Below, piece after piece: positions 21,481-34,274 of a stretch of DNA of 64,000 nt. How positions within the stretch are numbered: position 1 is the first letter of the stretch; each line of letters starts with the position of its first letter. The notes below the pieces were generated by a model, which was not told the origin of the DNA, did no database searches, and saw only the letters and a list, made by a program, of their open reading frames with translations. This stretch comes from Jackrogersella multiformis (taxonomy: Eukaryota; Ascomycota; Sordariomycetes; Xylariales; Hypoxylaceae): NCBI GenBank assembly GCA_902806575.1, contig CADCXD010000002.1, positions 2,914,001 through 2,978,000 of the forward strand, in the 5' to 3' direction. The translations under genes and the position numbers were made by a program.

Positions 21481-23610
21481 GGTTGATATTGAGGATCTGA
21501 TAGAAGGGATGGAAGTGGGTATTGTTATATTTTGTCTAGTACCTTGCCTGATACCTTGTCTAATTAATCTGTAACTAAGTGTTTTGATTGATGATGATGA
21601 TGAAGCAAGCTTAAGAGGGTTTAAAGCGGCAAACATGACTGATTATATAGTAACTCTACTGGTAGCACAATGCAACCCAAAATTGGATGACGGCAACTTA
21701 CATGAGATAAATGCCACATTACACAGACAGAACTCGCGTCCGCCCGGTGAAGTTTTTCTGTATGGAAGGCAACACGAACGTCACCTTACCCCTCTCACGA
21801 CGCTGATGGCTACTGCCTAGGTGCGTATTTCGAATTAGACTGGGTCCTCCTACTTACTAGTCACAGTCGAATCCATGTTGGCTGGTTGATCTAGAGTTTA
21901 GCTAGAAGCCTAGCCCTCAGCCGATTGTTACGGAGTAGGCCGGGGCGAAAATAAGCCTTCCTTCCGGTTGGTTGAATGTTTTTTGATGTTGGACGGTTCC
22001 CAGGTGGTTAATACGGCTTAAGGGCATAAAGTACATAAGGGAACGACTATCGCTATCGTTCGTGCACGCCGCTGAATATCGCTGCGTCGGTTGAGATGTC
22101 AGGCGCTTCTTTGGCCTATGCTCGTGCTTCTGTACCGGTACCATTCATAGGATGCAGGTCTGGCGCCGGCCGGAACAGACACACCAGACCGCGCCACTAC
22201 ACTATACACTACACTGGCCAGTAACTAGTGTAGTGTAGTAACCAGTAACCAGTCACCTTAAGTCTGGAAATATGCCGTGCTGGCGCTTGCAGATAGAAGG
22301 ATCCATGCCTACCTACCTACATAGGTAATAGGTATACACTACAGATGGGAATAGCGTCGAGCCTTCGGCCGCGCGGAACATCGCCGGTGCCGTCATTCTA
22401 TTCCGATCTGCTTTATAATACTGGCCACCTAGGGGTAAGTATCTAGGTAAATATCTCCGTTTGCATGCCTATTGGAGTAATTTGGATTTCGATGTTGGGG
22501 TTTAGCGTGTCTCGTACGCACAGATTCGAACGCGGGGAAAGGGAATATGCGATGCTCGACGACCTGCATGTTACATAGTAGTGTTGTCTTCCATTTCAGC
22601 GGATTGCTCCAGATATGCAGAACCTTCCGCATCTATGGTACAGTGGGCAGTATAATTGACAGTAGAATGGATCGAAGGAAGAAGAAAATAAACCGAATAT
22701 GGCTAGACTTGGACGCCGTAGTTGCAGTCGTATGATTTTGTGAATAGGGTGACAACTTACTGGAAGCAAGGATCCATGGATAAGGGATTTTCTCGCATCA
22801 CAGCGCGTCAATGTCAGTCCACAACCCCTAAGCGGGGGTGGGACTTCCCGTCTTTTCGCTGAGCTCCAGGCTCATGGAAGTGGGAGCTGTATCATGTGCC
22901 TCAATCCGACTTTCTCTTGCAGCTTGCAGCTACCTAGGTACCCACCTAGGTACGAACTAGTGTACACGTGTAGGTAACAGCCCTGTAATTTTAGTAAAGC
23001 TTAAAACTTTAAACCTGAATAAAGATAAACACAATGGATAGATATTTCCAATCGTAAGGTAAATGTCGATTATACTAGGGAGGATGAGTACCTAGCAGCT
23101 GCCTAGGTACCTAGGTAGTCAGTGCTATCAATGCATTATTATTATGATTTATACATATATAATTATGTCTTTATATATGCATATGCACATGCTCGGCTGA
23201 TAAAATATGCAATATTGGAACATCTCCGGCCTCGGAAATGCACATAAACAGTGGCGATCTGAGTTGTACAGAGTTATGGGTTATGCCTTTTTTCTCTTCG
23301 CTTACCTAAATCCTGAACACTCGAGGGAAAATATTTCACTTCGCAGAAAAAACAAGGAGACATTGCTGTCCAACCTGGCCATTCTCTCGTGATACCTTCA
23401 GTTACTCTACACTAGTGTAGTCATAATCGTTGCCCAGAATACTAAACCATAACATGCTTTATTACAAGTGTAGTATTATATACAATATTATATTATTCTA
23501 TGTCTTCTATCCCCCTTAGTCTCGTTATGAACATACCATTATGCATCCCATTCAAATATTTTTGAGGTCCCATATATATGAAGAGACTCGAACCTCTTTT
23601 CGGCCCGTTA
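21481..23610. other. 2.1-kb spacer with the ADH promoter
   Basis: No gene accepted. A TATATAA at 21643-21649 (minus strand) is a likely ADH TATA box. A hairpin of two 8-bp arms ACTACACT/AGTGTAGT (22208-22215 and 22227-22234) lies in a short direct-repeat patch. Palindromes CCTAGGTACC occur near 22930 and 23100. The right end is the 3' region of the ABC transporter gene. Confidence 0.55.
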
Positions 23611-26600
23611 TTAACCATCCAAGGTCTGATGAAGAACATTTACGCGGTAGCTCTCGCTGCGAACTATCAACTCTTCGTGCGAACCCCTCTCTACGCACTG
23701 CCCATCCTCAATCATGAAGATCACGTCAGCACGCCGGATTGTATGCAGTCGATGGGCGATGGCCACGACGGTGATACCCCGCGTTGCCTTCTCCAACCCG
23801 TCCTGCAGCAGCCTCTCCGATTCTGCATCTAAAGCACTAGTTGACTCGTCTAGCAACAATAGTCGAGGCTTGCGCACTAGAGCTCTTGCGATCGATAGCC
23901 GTTGCTTTTGTCCGCCTGACAATTGTCCCCCGCCAACTCCGCACTCTGTGTCGTAGCCGTCTGGGAGAGCCATGATCGTGTCGTGGATGTTAGCTAGCTT
24001 GCATGCCTCCTCGATGTCGGCATCCGATGGTTCTGTGTCTGGCCGTGCTCCGAGAGCGATGTTAAATCGGATAGTACCATCGAAGAGGATGCTATCCTGC
24101 GGCACGAGACCAATCTGGTCTCGAAAAATGGGCTCTTTCTTGGCAGAAATGTTCAGGCCGTCTACTTTGATACTGCCCGACTCGACACTGTACATGCGTT
24201 CTAGCAACGAGATGACGGTCGATTTGCCAGCGCCGCTGGGACCGACGAGGGCACAGAACTGCCCTGGCCGAATTTCAATGTCCAATCCCTTCAAAATCTC
24301 GCGATTTGGCCTTGCCGGATATGAGAACCTCACTTGCTTGAAGCTCACCGCGATACCTTGAGCGTTCGATGCTGCAGCTTTCCTAGATTCGATAGCTGCC
24401 TCCGAGTCATGAGAATCGTGATTTTTATTTTCGACCGACAAAGTTTTCGATGAACCCAGGTCGATGAGGTCGAAGATCCGCCCTACGGACCTGCCCGCCC
24501 TCGTTATTTCAGGGGCAAGTGTGAAAAGTTGACCCCAGAGCTGCGCGCTAACAAGGAGCGAGATCAACACAATGAAGAACTGGACCTGTGTATAGTGGCT
24601 TGCGATGATTTGCTTTGCTCCCCACCAGTAAATAAAAGCATAGATAAGATTCGACATGCTGAAGGCGATTGCGAGGAAGAGGTTGGCCCATAAACTCGAG
24701 CGTGTCATTTCCTTGCGCGGCGCCGAGAGCGAGCGACGGTATGTCTCGAGCACTTCATGCTCCAAAGATAACGCGGCGACAGTCTTGATCGAGTTTACAG
24801 CCTCGACGGTGATGCTTACGGACTTCGCGAACGCTTTCTCGTGGCGCTCTGCAAACCGGGTGAGGATGCGGATCTGCATTATGCCGGAGCCTAGCATGAG
24901 CGGTACCGTTGCGAGACAGACAATGGCAATTTTCCAGGCGATGACGAGCGTCAGGACGACCGCAACGATGAAATTGATGCAGATGGAGAAGACAGACCCT
25001 ATTATAGAACCTGTTAGGCCTTCAACAGCAGCTGAGTCACTCGTGATGTATGACAGCAACATCGACGGAGTGCGGTTCTCGGACTGGTGCCATTGAAGGT
25101 CTTGCTCGAATAGCGAGCGGAAGGAGAGTACCCTGATCGTGTACAGAGTCTTCTGCGCGACCCAACCAAAGGCTGACCAACTTGCCGCATTGGCGAAGAA
25201 CTCTATAATGGCAAGCACAAAGAACATCAGGCCAAAAAAGGCACCCGCCGCTCGAATTGCGTCCTCGGTGTTGCAGGGACTGATAGCGCCTATTGTGTGG
25301 CCGAAAATCAACGCCGATCCCGAATAAGTTCCTCCGACAATCATAGACGCGAACAAGGCGAGAAACAACCAGAGTAGATGAGGTCGAGTTACCGAGGCCA
25401 TACTCTTGATTGTAGCCCATGTCGGTCTCGACCCGTCAAGCGAGTTCACCTCCTTCTCCACTTCCTTTTCGGCCTCCGAAATGTCTATTTCACGAACTTT
25501 CTCGTCTCCGATTGTGAAGGATCGAGACAATTTTTCTTCCATGTCAATTTCAGAGTGGAGGACCCCTTTGATCGTGCTTCCTTTCGAAGTACTAATACTT
25601 GACGTCTCTGAGCCCATATTTTGCAACCGAACGAGAGCAGCGTAGTCGCCGTCTTTTGCGAGAAGATCCAGGTGGCAGCCCTGCTCTATAACTTTCCCAT
25701 TACGCATTACGACAATTTTGTCGGCGTTCTTCACGGTCGCTAGGCGATGTGCGATCGATATTACTGTTCTACCTAAACCGACCTTCTCGATGGCGGCTTG
25801 GATACGTCGTTCGCTGGCCGAATCTAGGGATGAAGTCGCCTCGTCTAAGATGAGGATCTTAGGATCCTTCACTAGAGCTCTTGCTAGTGCCACTCGCTGC
25901 TTCTGCCCACCGCTTAGCAAATCGCCATTCGGACCAACAATCGTGCCAAGTCCATATTCCAAATTCTCCAAGAAGGCATCGGCATCGGCGAGGCTCGCCG
26001 CTTGTTGGACCATTTTCACAATTTCGAGTTCTGGGGCGCCGTGTGACTCTGCTGCCGCTGTTACGTCTTGTCCAGCTCGCACAGCTTGTGCTATCTGGTA
26101 TAATTGATTGCTGAGAAGAATAGACTGGAAGGGTGCATGCTCTGGGCGTGACGAGTTTACCAGGCCGAGAGCTATGTTCTCCAAAACTGATCTATCCAGA
26201 AGAAGGGGATCCTGTTGGACAAGCCCGATGAAACTACGTAGCTGGCGCACATTGGCATCGCGGATGTTTCGGTCGTCCACATACACGGCACCTTGATCGG
26301 GATCGTATAATCGAGTGAGAAGACCGGCGATCGTGGATTTGCCACTGCCAGATAAACCAACGACTGCGGTGTGTTGGCCTGCCGGTAAATGAAGCGTGAT
26401 ACCTTGGATCACAGGAACGTCTGGCCGAGATGGATAGGTGAAGTCCACATTTTCAAGTCTAACGTCACCCGAGAATGATTCGAAATCGTCGCCTTGAGAA
26501 GGAACGGTCCCGTCGATTTTAGAGCGGCGCTCCATGTCTTCCTCGAGCTTCTCTAATGCCGCCGTGGCAGAACCGAAGAGCTGCAGGTAGGGTGATATTT

Positions 26601-27779
26601 GACTGAGTACAATAGAGGCTAGAGAATCAGTATGAGAGGACAATTATATTCGCTGGATATAATAAACTTACCATCGACTAGAAGGAATATGATTGTGTAT
26701 ATTGTACCAACCGTTACTCCCTCCGCTCGACCGCCAACGACATCTGCAATAATCCTGCTTCCTTGCCAATATGCCAATCCACTGGCAGAAAATGCTATCA
26801 AGTAGAGCAGTCCGGACTGTATAGCCGTTACCATAGCTTTCTTCGCTCCAGCCATCTTTGCTGCACTAAGTTTGGTGGCGAACTTTTCTTCCAGACGGCC
26901 ATTAGCTCTAAACGCATGTACAACCATCACATTCGATAGACTCTCTAGAGCTATGGATGATGCGGAGGCGACGTGCTTGGACGTCAAAGCAGAGAATTTC
27001 CCAATATAGTGGCCACCAACAAATGACATCAACATGAATGCAGGAATCAGCGAGACCAAGATGCCGGCGAGTTTAGCGTTCTTGACGAAAGCCACGATAT
27101 AGGAGGTGACGAACATAGCCATCGAGCCCAGATACACACCAACCTTCTCTGACGTACCGCTCTTGATGATGTTGATATCGGCACTCAAGCGCGAGGAGAC
27201 CTCGCCGGCGGGTAGCTTATCGAAGAATGATACTTCCTGGCGGAGCAGAGAACGGAAATACCGTTCTCGTAGCCGGTGGGATAGACGGTCGCCGAACAGA
27301 TTGAAGCACACGACATAAGTATAAACGAGCGCAAACTGGGCTATAGCGCATGCCATAACTAGCAGAACCTTCTCGTTGACTGAGGCCTGGTACTCCTCGG
27401 GCGGGATTGTCTCTTGAGTGGCACATGTTGCGGAGTTGAGATCGTCCAATAGCTGTCCAAACAGAATTCCGAGGAGCGGAAACGGGATACCGGCTGCGAT
27501 TGAGGAGACGGTTCCAACTAATAACAGCGTAATGTCTACTTTGCTTGGTTCGGCATAGGTGAGGAGGCGGAAGTATCGAAAGAGACCTCGTACGCCCTTC
27601 GGAGTTCAGTCAGTTTATTGATCGCAGTATGGGTGGTGGTGTATTGGTGGTTTTACATGTGACACCTTTGATCCGACTCTTTTAATATCCATGTCCTTTT
27701 GGCTTCCATTTCTCCCCCTCGAGCCATTGTCGTGAGGCGCAACACCCATCGTGGGGTCCGAGACAGAATCCTTTCCCAT
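23611..27779 (-). CDS. ABCB full-size multidrug-type transporter (SitT-like position)
   Basis: Three exons on the minus strand (27779-27657, 27596-26672, 26618-23611) give 1351 residues with TMD1-NBD1-TMD2-NBD2 order, the standard full P-glycoprotein layout. NBD1 has Walker A GLSGSGKST, signature LSGGQKQR and Walker B ILILDEATSSLD; NBD2 has GPSGAGKST, LSGGQKQR and LLLLDESTSALD. All are intact, so it should pump substrate using ATP at the plasma or vacuolar membrane. The start is the first ATG of the exon; the frame extends seven codons upstream without an ATG. It is divergent from a siderophore MFS transporter, and the shared spacer holds two ATCWGATAA sites. In Aspergillus fumigatus an ABC transporter of this type (SitT) sits in the fusarinine siderophore cluster, so siderophore or breakdown-product export is a reasonable inference. 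General drug efflux is the alternative. Confidence 0.92.
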
Positions 27780-28388
27780 ATTGTCGTCTATGGTTCTCAC
27801 GATCTGTAAGACTCACGCACACACAAAACACGAAACTTCGACATGATATTCAAGAACAACAGAATTTTTTCTATTTCACCCAAAGCGAACCAAATCCCGT
27901 AGATCCATCTTTTTTTTGAAAAAAACCCTCACCCGCTGCATGATGTCCCGCAGTAATTGCAATTTACAATACAACCTTGAACACTAGCTATGACGATACG
28001 AGACTAGAACTTGGCCTAAGGCCGGAGTCCACAAGCCAAGTCTCGAAGGGAGTAGTCCCTCTCATTTCGGCGAGTTTGCATCGGTATATGGTTTTCATGA
28101 TGTAACGAAAATCATATGCTCAAGTGTGTGTACAAACCTGTACATGTGGAAGAACACGAAGAACATTACCCTAGTGCTACCTAGGTACCTAGCAGTTCTA
28201 CTGCAGTGCTACTACCTAGCAGGTAGCACTCAGAAGATCCAGAAGCATAAATGTAAACGTAAACGTAGTAGGGATTCCCTGGATCCGAGGACGGGGTACT
28301 AACCCTGGTGCGGTAGGTACATAATAGTAGGTGGGAGCAAGGCAGCTGCAAGGTGGGAAATGGCTGTTTTGAGGTCTTGGCATGCAGC

Positions 28389-28397
28389 ATCTGATAA
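28389..28397 (+). promoter_or_regulatory. Iron-responsive GATA (SreA-type) site
   Basis: An exact ATCTGATAA match to the ATCWGATAA consensus of SreA/Sre1 repressors, 610 bp before the ABC start and about 790 bp before the MFS start. Confidence 0.55.
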
Positions 28398-28460
28398 GAT
28401 CATTCGGACAACTAAGCCGAGATAGGTTGTAGATCCCTCTTTATCCAATTTATTGCTAAG

Positions 28461-28469
28461 TTATCTGAT
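28461..28469 (-). promoter_or_regulatory. Iron-responsive GATA (SreA-type) site
   Basis: TTATCTGAT on the plus strand, that is ATCAGATAA on the minus strand. A CCAAT box at 28445-28449 lies 11 bp away, reminiscent of CCAAT-binding complex/HapX/SreA composite promoters, although the exact published spacing is not met. Confidence 0.55.
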
Positions 28470-29183
28470 GGCGCTAAAGTACTTAGGGTATGCACTACAG
28501 AAAATCGGCGGCCCACAAGGACAACACACCCTTTTTATTTGGGATGAGCGGTTGCCATTTTTCATTCTACCGGGTACCTACCTACTTAAGGTAAGGTAAC
28601 GATGCGATGCGACGGGTATCGGATTGGGCTTAGAGTTCGACCTTACCCGTTCAATGTTCTGCCCGTTAACGAAGTAAGTTCTACTTACTCTACCTAGGTA
28701 CCTACCTACCGATACCTAATATTTAGAATGTCTTGTGCGACTCTATTCGATTATCATTATTCTTTTTAGAACAAGGGATTGTCATTTATCACCCAACATC
28801 CATCCACCTAACATTCATTACCTAGTTACATGTTTTATACCTACACCATTTCATTATTTCCTTAGATTACCTACCTAGTGTATATTGTACGCGCAAGACT
28901 TGGAAAAGCCCCTTGTGACTCAGCCCCCCGCCGAGTCAAGCTGCGCGACTAAGGCGCGAGCCAAAATCCCCGTGTCTTTGCCCTGTTTAGGGAGAGCTGA
29001 AAGTCCTATCAGATCCATGACATGGGATGATGACAGAGCATTAGGTATCGGCCTACCTAGCTGCCTAGTAGTTTAGGTACCCCTGGATCCTCAGACATCC
29101 TTCTCCGTACAATAGAAATTAGCGCACCTTTCCCTTCAATACTACCTACCACCCTACCTTTTCCTTTCCGTTCCGATGTTGAC

Positions 29184-31164
29184 ATGTCAAATCTCCATCG
29201 ACGTGTTCCCCCTTCTATCAATATGGACGATAGCGGTAGCCATGCGCCGCTGCTAGGACGGGAATCAAACAGCGACGACAGCATTCATAACCGGAGAGGT
29301 TCATATGGGTCTAATTCAAGCAAAGATGACGTGGTAGTTACAATCGATCCGGAGGCGGGGGGAGAAGAAGAGGCAGCGGACGTTCCTGTCCAAAATGGCA
29401 TCAAACAAGCCGATGCCATCAATCAGGTCTGGTCCAGAGCTGCGCTCATTCTGGCATATTGCTTGTGAGTCGTAACTACGAATACCAGAACAGCAAAAGA
29501 AATAACGACGATAAATGTCGTCGCGATCGAGGTCATAGGTTTTGCTGATCATTCATCGCCGCTGTAGCATCTTCTTGTGCTCGTTTGCGCAGACCCTACA
29601 GTACCAGATCATGTCGAACCTCACGCCCTACGTCGTCAGCGAATTTAATGCGCATTCTTTAATCCCGACCATCGGAATAGTGGCGTCTATCATGAGTGGA
29701 ATTCTGAAGTTGCCGATAGCCAAGATGATTGATTCCTGGGGCCGCCCGCAGGGCCTCGCAGCCGTGATCACGCTTGCGACGTTCGGACTGGTGCTAATGG
29801 CCGCTTGCCAGGATGTCCAGACTTATGCAGCAGCCGAAGTCATCTACCAAGTCGGCATCAGCGGCTTTACCTACATCCTCGACGTAATCATCTCCGATAC
29901 GTCGTCGCTAAGGACCCGTACCCTCGCATTCGCATTTAATTCTTCGCCAACCCTCATCACCACGTTTGCCGGCCCTCAAATCGCCCAAAGATTTCTCGAG
30001 GGAAGTACTTGGAGATGGGCATTCGCATTCTCCGCGACCTTGTTCGTTGTGTGTTCTATACCGGTACTTTCTATCTTGGCCATTAATACCCGCAAAGCGA
30101 GGAAACTTGGTCTGCTTTCGAAATCCACCAGTAGCGAACCATGGACTATATCGAAATTGCGTCAATCATTGATTGATTTTGACGGTATGTTGATTTTATA
30201 CTAGGTCTATATGTACCTAGTAGGTGGCTAATTTATACTAGCTGTGGGGATGTTTCTCGCCGCCGCCGGCTTAACGTTAATCTTAGTACCATTTTCACTG
30301 CATGGTGCCAATACTTCGTTTAATAGCTCGCTTGCCATTACCCCAATATTCGGTATCCTATTCATGGTCGCGTTTGGCGTCCACGAGCGTAAGGTTAGGC
30401 GGCCGTTTATACGGTTCTCTCTCTTATGCTCTAGGAACGTGGCCGGTTCTTCGTTGCTTTCCATCACAATATTCATCGCCTACTTCGCCTGGGATGGATA
30501 TTACACTTCTTACCTGCAAGTTGTCCATAACTTAACCGTTTCCCAAGCTGGCTATATCGGCCATATCTACGGCATCGGCTCGTGTATCTGGGCCGTAGCT
30601 GTGGGTTACCTGATCAGACGGACAGACAGATTCAAATGGCTCGCCCTGGCTGCTCTACCAGTGCACTTGATAGGCGGCGCATTGATGATTTTCTTCCGCA
30701 CACCTGACACCCACATCGCGTGGGTCATTATGTGTCAGATTCTCATCACCATCGGCGGCAGCACTCTCGTCATGTGCGAACAGATAGCCGTAATGTCTGT
30801 CGCGAGCCACTCAGAACTGGCTTCTGTCATGGCTATCCTGGGGCTGGCTTATTATATCGGCTCGGCGATAGGCAACTCCTTAAGCGGTGCGATCTGGAAC
30901 ACGACGCTCCCCAACGCCCTTGCTGAGCAGCTGCCCCAGATGTCCCCCGAAGAGCTGGCTCTCATTGGGCAAAGTCTAAAGAAACAGCTAGCGTACCCCG
31001 TGGGCACCGCTGTGCGGGACGCCATCATCGTAGCTTACGGCGAGGCCCAACGCCGCATGTGTATTACGGGGACTCTCGTATCCCTATTTGAAATCGTCGC
31101 AGTGAGTATATGGCAGGACGTCAGAGTCAGCGAGTCCAAGCAGGTCAAGGGGACCGTGCTATGA
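29184..31164 (+). CDS. MFS siderophore-iron transporter (SIT/Mir family)
   Basis: Three exons (29184-29464, 29568-30184, 30242-31164) encode 606 residues, the usual size of 14-TM siderophore transporters (DHA3-like SIT family). An acidic, serine-rich cytosolic N-terminus of about 80 residues is followed by FIFLCSFAQTLQYQIMSNLTPYVVSEF, the conserved first helix with the NLTPY block seen in Sit/Mir proteins. The signature DxxxxxDTSSLRTRTLAFAFNSSP loop between helices also matches. It should import ferric siderophores by proton symport at the plasma membrane. The specific ligand cannot be read from sequence. Placement next to an ABC pump, an acyl-CoA ligase and a SidF-like enzyme supports a fusarinine or TAFC-type ligand (inference). 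Two iron-GATA sites lie in its promoter. Confidence 0.92.
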
Positions 31165-32485
31165 TAATTTATGATAAAAGTATATAAGCTAGCCTATTGA
31201 CATATTGGAAATTTTGCATTATCATGGAATAGCATATTCGCGAGATTGGAACATAGCACATACATACCTAGGTAGGTACCTATGTATACGTCTTAATAAA
31301 ATATTTTGACTTGTTTCGGAACATTTTAGAGAGCACAGCTTCTATGCAACGCTAGGTAGGCTAGGTACCTAGGTAACTACCCACATACCTAGTACATATG
31401 TAGCTCTATAGGTAACGACACGATGTAAGCTAGTAGGTAGCATGAAGTTGGGTTGCAGCAATAGTTTAAACTCCAGTTTATATATAAATTTAGAGGAGAT
31501 GATTGGATCATTGGATATTATCGGGTAGGCAATAAACAGCAGAGTACATGGAAGTACCGACCAAGTACAGCATTGTATACCCCCAGGCGCATAGTTCACC
31601 ATCTAGGGCAGGTAAGAACGATCGTCACAACGTATCCAGCAGGTTAGACCTTTCGCTAGCCTGGAAGAGGCCTTGTGCGCTCCGATCTCGCACCGGATAT
31701 AATAACGCTACGGCCAGCTCTAGTATGGGGGTCATTGTTACTGATTCTTTGATTGATCTTATCAGATCCGATGATTAGATTTATTGTCACCCATCGACCC
31801 ACAACATCGAAGTCAGACTAGGTACCTAGCAAATTACACCTGCATAGTACTACACACATGGACCAGGGAGTGAAATTTTTTCTTTTCTCGGGCATTGTCT
31901 TTCCAAGTTATTATGGAGCGCCGGTGTTTTATATTTGTCTTCTATTGGATTTACTTACGTACAAATACTATTACTCACCAACTAGATAGTCCCGAGTTTT
32001 TGGGTAAAGTCTATAGACGGCTTCAAGAGAAATACAGCTAGGGGGTAGGGAAAGGACTACGATAGGAGAGATTCTTTATTTCTAGACAGAGTCGGCTGTT
32101 TTGCTCCTAGGACGAATTAGCTACTTGGCCTTCAACAAGGTTCTCAACGTTAGTGCGACCCGGTTTCCCGAAGCCTCTAGTAAGGAGGGATTTTGCAGTT
32201 TACATGTGTGATTGTATGGGCGATATTCAGTGTCCGGCCAGCCCATGGACGGTTGTAGCTCATAAAGGTTGCATGGGTGGAGAACGATATATGGTCTAGT
32301 TCCATTCGCGTCATTCCTTGGTACCCTCGAAAAGCGAGATCGCGAAGAGGCTAGACCCTGATTTTTCCATTCTCATACATACCTGCCGAGGTAGGTAGTG
32401 AAGATCTCAGAGGGAGAGGTTCTGTCTGTCTGTCTTGATGCCAGAACAAAGCCATACGCCTCCCGCTTAGCAAGATTCTCCCAAG
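31165..32485. other. Spacer with the acyl-CoA ligase promoter
   Basis: No gene seen. It contains palindromes ACCTAGGTAGGTACC near 31265 and GGTACCTAGG near 31364, and one extended iron-GATA site. Confidence 0.6.
31759..31767 (-). promoter_or_regulatory. Iron-responsive GATA (SreA-type) site, CGG-extended
   Basis: TTATCAGATCCG on the plus strand (CGGATCTGATAA on minus), about 720 bp before the ligase ATG. Confidence 0.55.
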
Positions 32486-33903
32486 ATGGCAACACAACCA
32501 CTTGCCCCCTCGTCAATACCGGATCCTCAGTTTCAGAGGCAGAAGTTGTCCTACTTGGAAGGGCCGGTAGATCCTCCGTTGGTAGACCTGACCCTCGGCG
32601 AGCTGTTGGATTTGCAATGTCAGCACCACGGCAGCCAGGAGTGTATCGTCACGCCCTGGACGGGCGCTCGGTGGACGTACAATGAGCTGAATCAGCAGAG
32701 CTCCCAGCTGGCGAGAGCGTTGCTCTCGCTCGGGATAGGCGTCGGTGACCGTGTTGGCATCATGGCGGGAAACTGCGAGCAGTACGCGGCGGTCTTCTTC
32801 GCGGTCACGCGGATTGGTGCTATACTGGTGATACTGAATAATACCTACACGCCGACAGAAGCGCAGTACGCGCTAAAGTTCTCTGGTAAGTTACCCGCCG
32901 TTTATAGCAAACTTCGTGATAGCTAAACGTATTCTAGACTGCAAAGTATTCTTAACCACGAAGAAAATCGGAAGGACAGATAACAGCAAGCTACTAAAGG
33001 AACTAGCAGAGGAGAAGCAAGGGCCCAACATCGTGATCCTAAGAGGAGAATCGGGGTCCTACCCGACATATACGGAACTCATCAAGCAGGGCCGCGGCAT
33101 AAGCAACAGCCAGCTCGGCCGCCTGAGCAAGAAGGTGCTCGCGCACAACGTCTGCAACCTGCAGTTCACGAGCGGGACGACGGGCCTCCCCAAGGCCACC
33201 ATGCTGACGCACCACAACATCGTCAACAACGCGCGCTTCATCGGCGACCGCCTGCGCCTGACCCCCGACGACATCCTCTGCTGCCCGCCGCCGCTGTTCC
33301 ACTGCTTCGGCCTCGTCCTCGGCATGATGGCCGTCATCACCCACGGCGCCAAGATCGTGTACCCCGAGGAGACCTTCGACCCGGCCGCGGTGCTGCGCGC
33401 CATCTCCGACGAGCGCTGCACGGCCGTGCACGGCGTGCCGGCCATGTTCGACACGCTGTTCGGCCTGGAGCCGCCGCCGGACTTCGACTGCGCCAACCTG
33501 CGGACGGGCATCATCGCCGGCGCGCCCGTGCCGCGCTACCTGATGGAGCTGCTGGTCGACCGGTTCGGCATGACGGAGTTCACGAGCAGCTACGGGCTGA
33601 CGGAGGCGAGCCCGACGTGCTTCAACGCCTTCACCGACGACGCCATCGAGAAGCGGCTGACGACGGTGGGGACGCTGATGCCGCACGCGCGCGCCAAGAT
33701 CGTCGACCACGACGGGAACGTGGTGCCGGTGGGCGCGCGCGGCGAGCTGTGCATCGCCGGCTACCAGCTGCAGGCCGGCTACTGGAACAACTCGGAGAAG
33801 ACGGCGGAGGTGATGGCGCGCGACGCCGAGGGCGTGCTGTGGCTGCGCACCGGCGACGAGGCCGTCTTCGACGACGCCGGCTACTGCACCATCACCGGCC
33901 GCT

Positions 33904-33938
<35 letters not shown>

Positions 33939-34274
33939 TACCCCCTCGAGATCGAGGAGCGCCTGCTGAAGCACCCCATGCTGGCGCGCGCCGTGGTCGC
34001 CGGCCTCAAGGACGCGCACTACGGGGAGGTGGTGGGAGCGTTCTTGGAGCTGGCAGAGGGGGATGGGGAGGGGAAGAGGCTGAGCGACGCGGAGGTCAGA
34101 GAGTGGGTGCAGCAGAAGCTCGGCCGCCACAAGGCGCCCACGCATGTGTTCTGGCTCGGCGAGGGCGGCGTGCCGGCCGACGTGCCGCTGACCGGCAGCG
34201 GCAAGGTCAAGAAGTTCGAGATGGCGCGGTTCGGCGAGGAGATCTTGAGGAAGAGACGTTTGGAGAAGCTGTAG
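32486..34274 (+). CDS. Acyl-CoA ligase, SidI-like candidate
   Basis: Two exons (32486-32885, 32938-34274) encode 578 residues of the ANL superfamily. The P-loop FTSGTTGLPKATMLTH (about 208-223), the Y-G-L-T-E-A-S motif, the WLRTGDEAVFD hinge and the ENIYPLEIEE plus C-terminal GKVKKFEM lysine are all intact, so it should adenylate an acid and transfer it to CoA. The N-terminus (LSYLEGP...) and NNTYTPTE block recall SidI, the mevalonyl-CoA ligase of fusarinine/TAFC synthesis. The neighbouring siderophore transporter, the SidF-type acyltransferase and an iron-GATA site support that. It could instead be a generic medium-chain fatty acyl-CoA synthetase. SidI is peroxisomal in Aspergillus, but here no PTS2 is visible and the end EKL is not a standard PTS1. 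The second half is strongly GC-rich. Confidence 0.85.

Larger units (their letters stand above)
27780..29183. other. Divergent promoter region of ABC and MFS transporters
   Basis: 1.4 kb between two divergent transporter genes, with no gene inside. It carries two exact iron-GATA-type sites, a CCAAT box 11 bp before the second one, and CCTAGG/GGTACC palindromes near 28170, 28574 and 28692. Confidence 0.65.

Noticed and set aside
23580..23612. Possible tRNA T-arm (AAGAG/CTCTT around GTTCGAGT) on the minus strand
   Set aside because: The loop has the wrong size, and no acceptor stem or anticodon arm can be formed with the neighbouring DNA.
33039..34145. A 368-codon minus-strand frame over the acyl-CoA ligase
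   Set aside because: GC-rich third positions of the real gene keep the antisense strand open; the composition (His/Arg/Gln/Val) is not protein-like.
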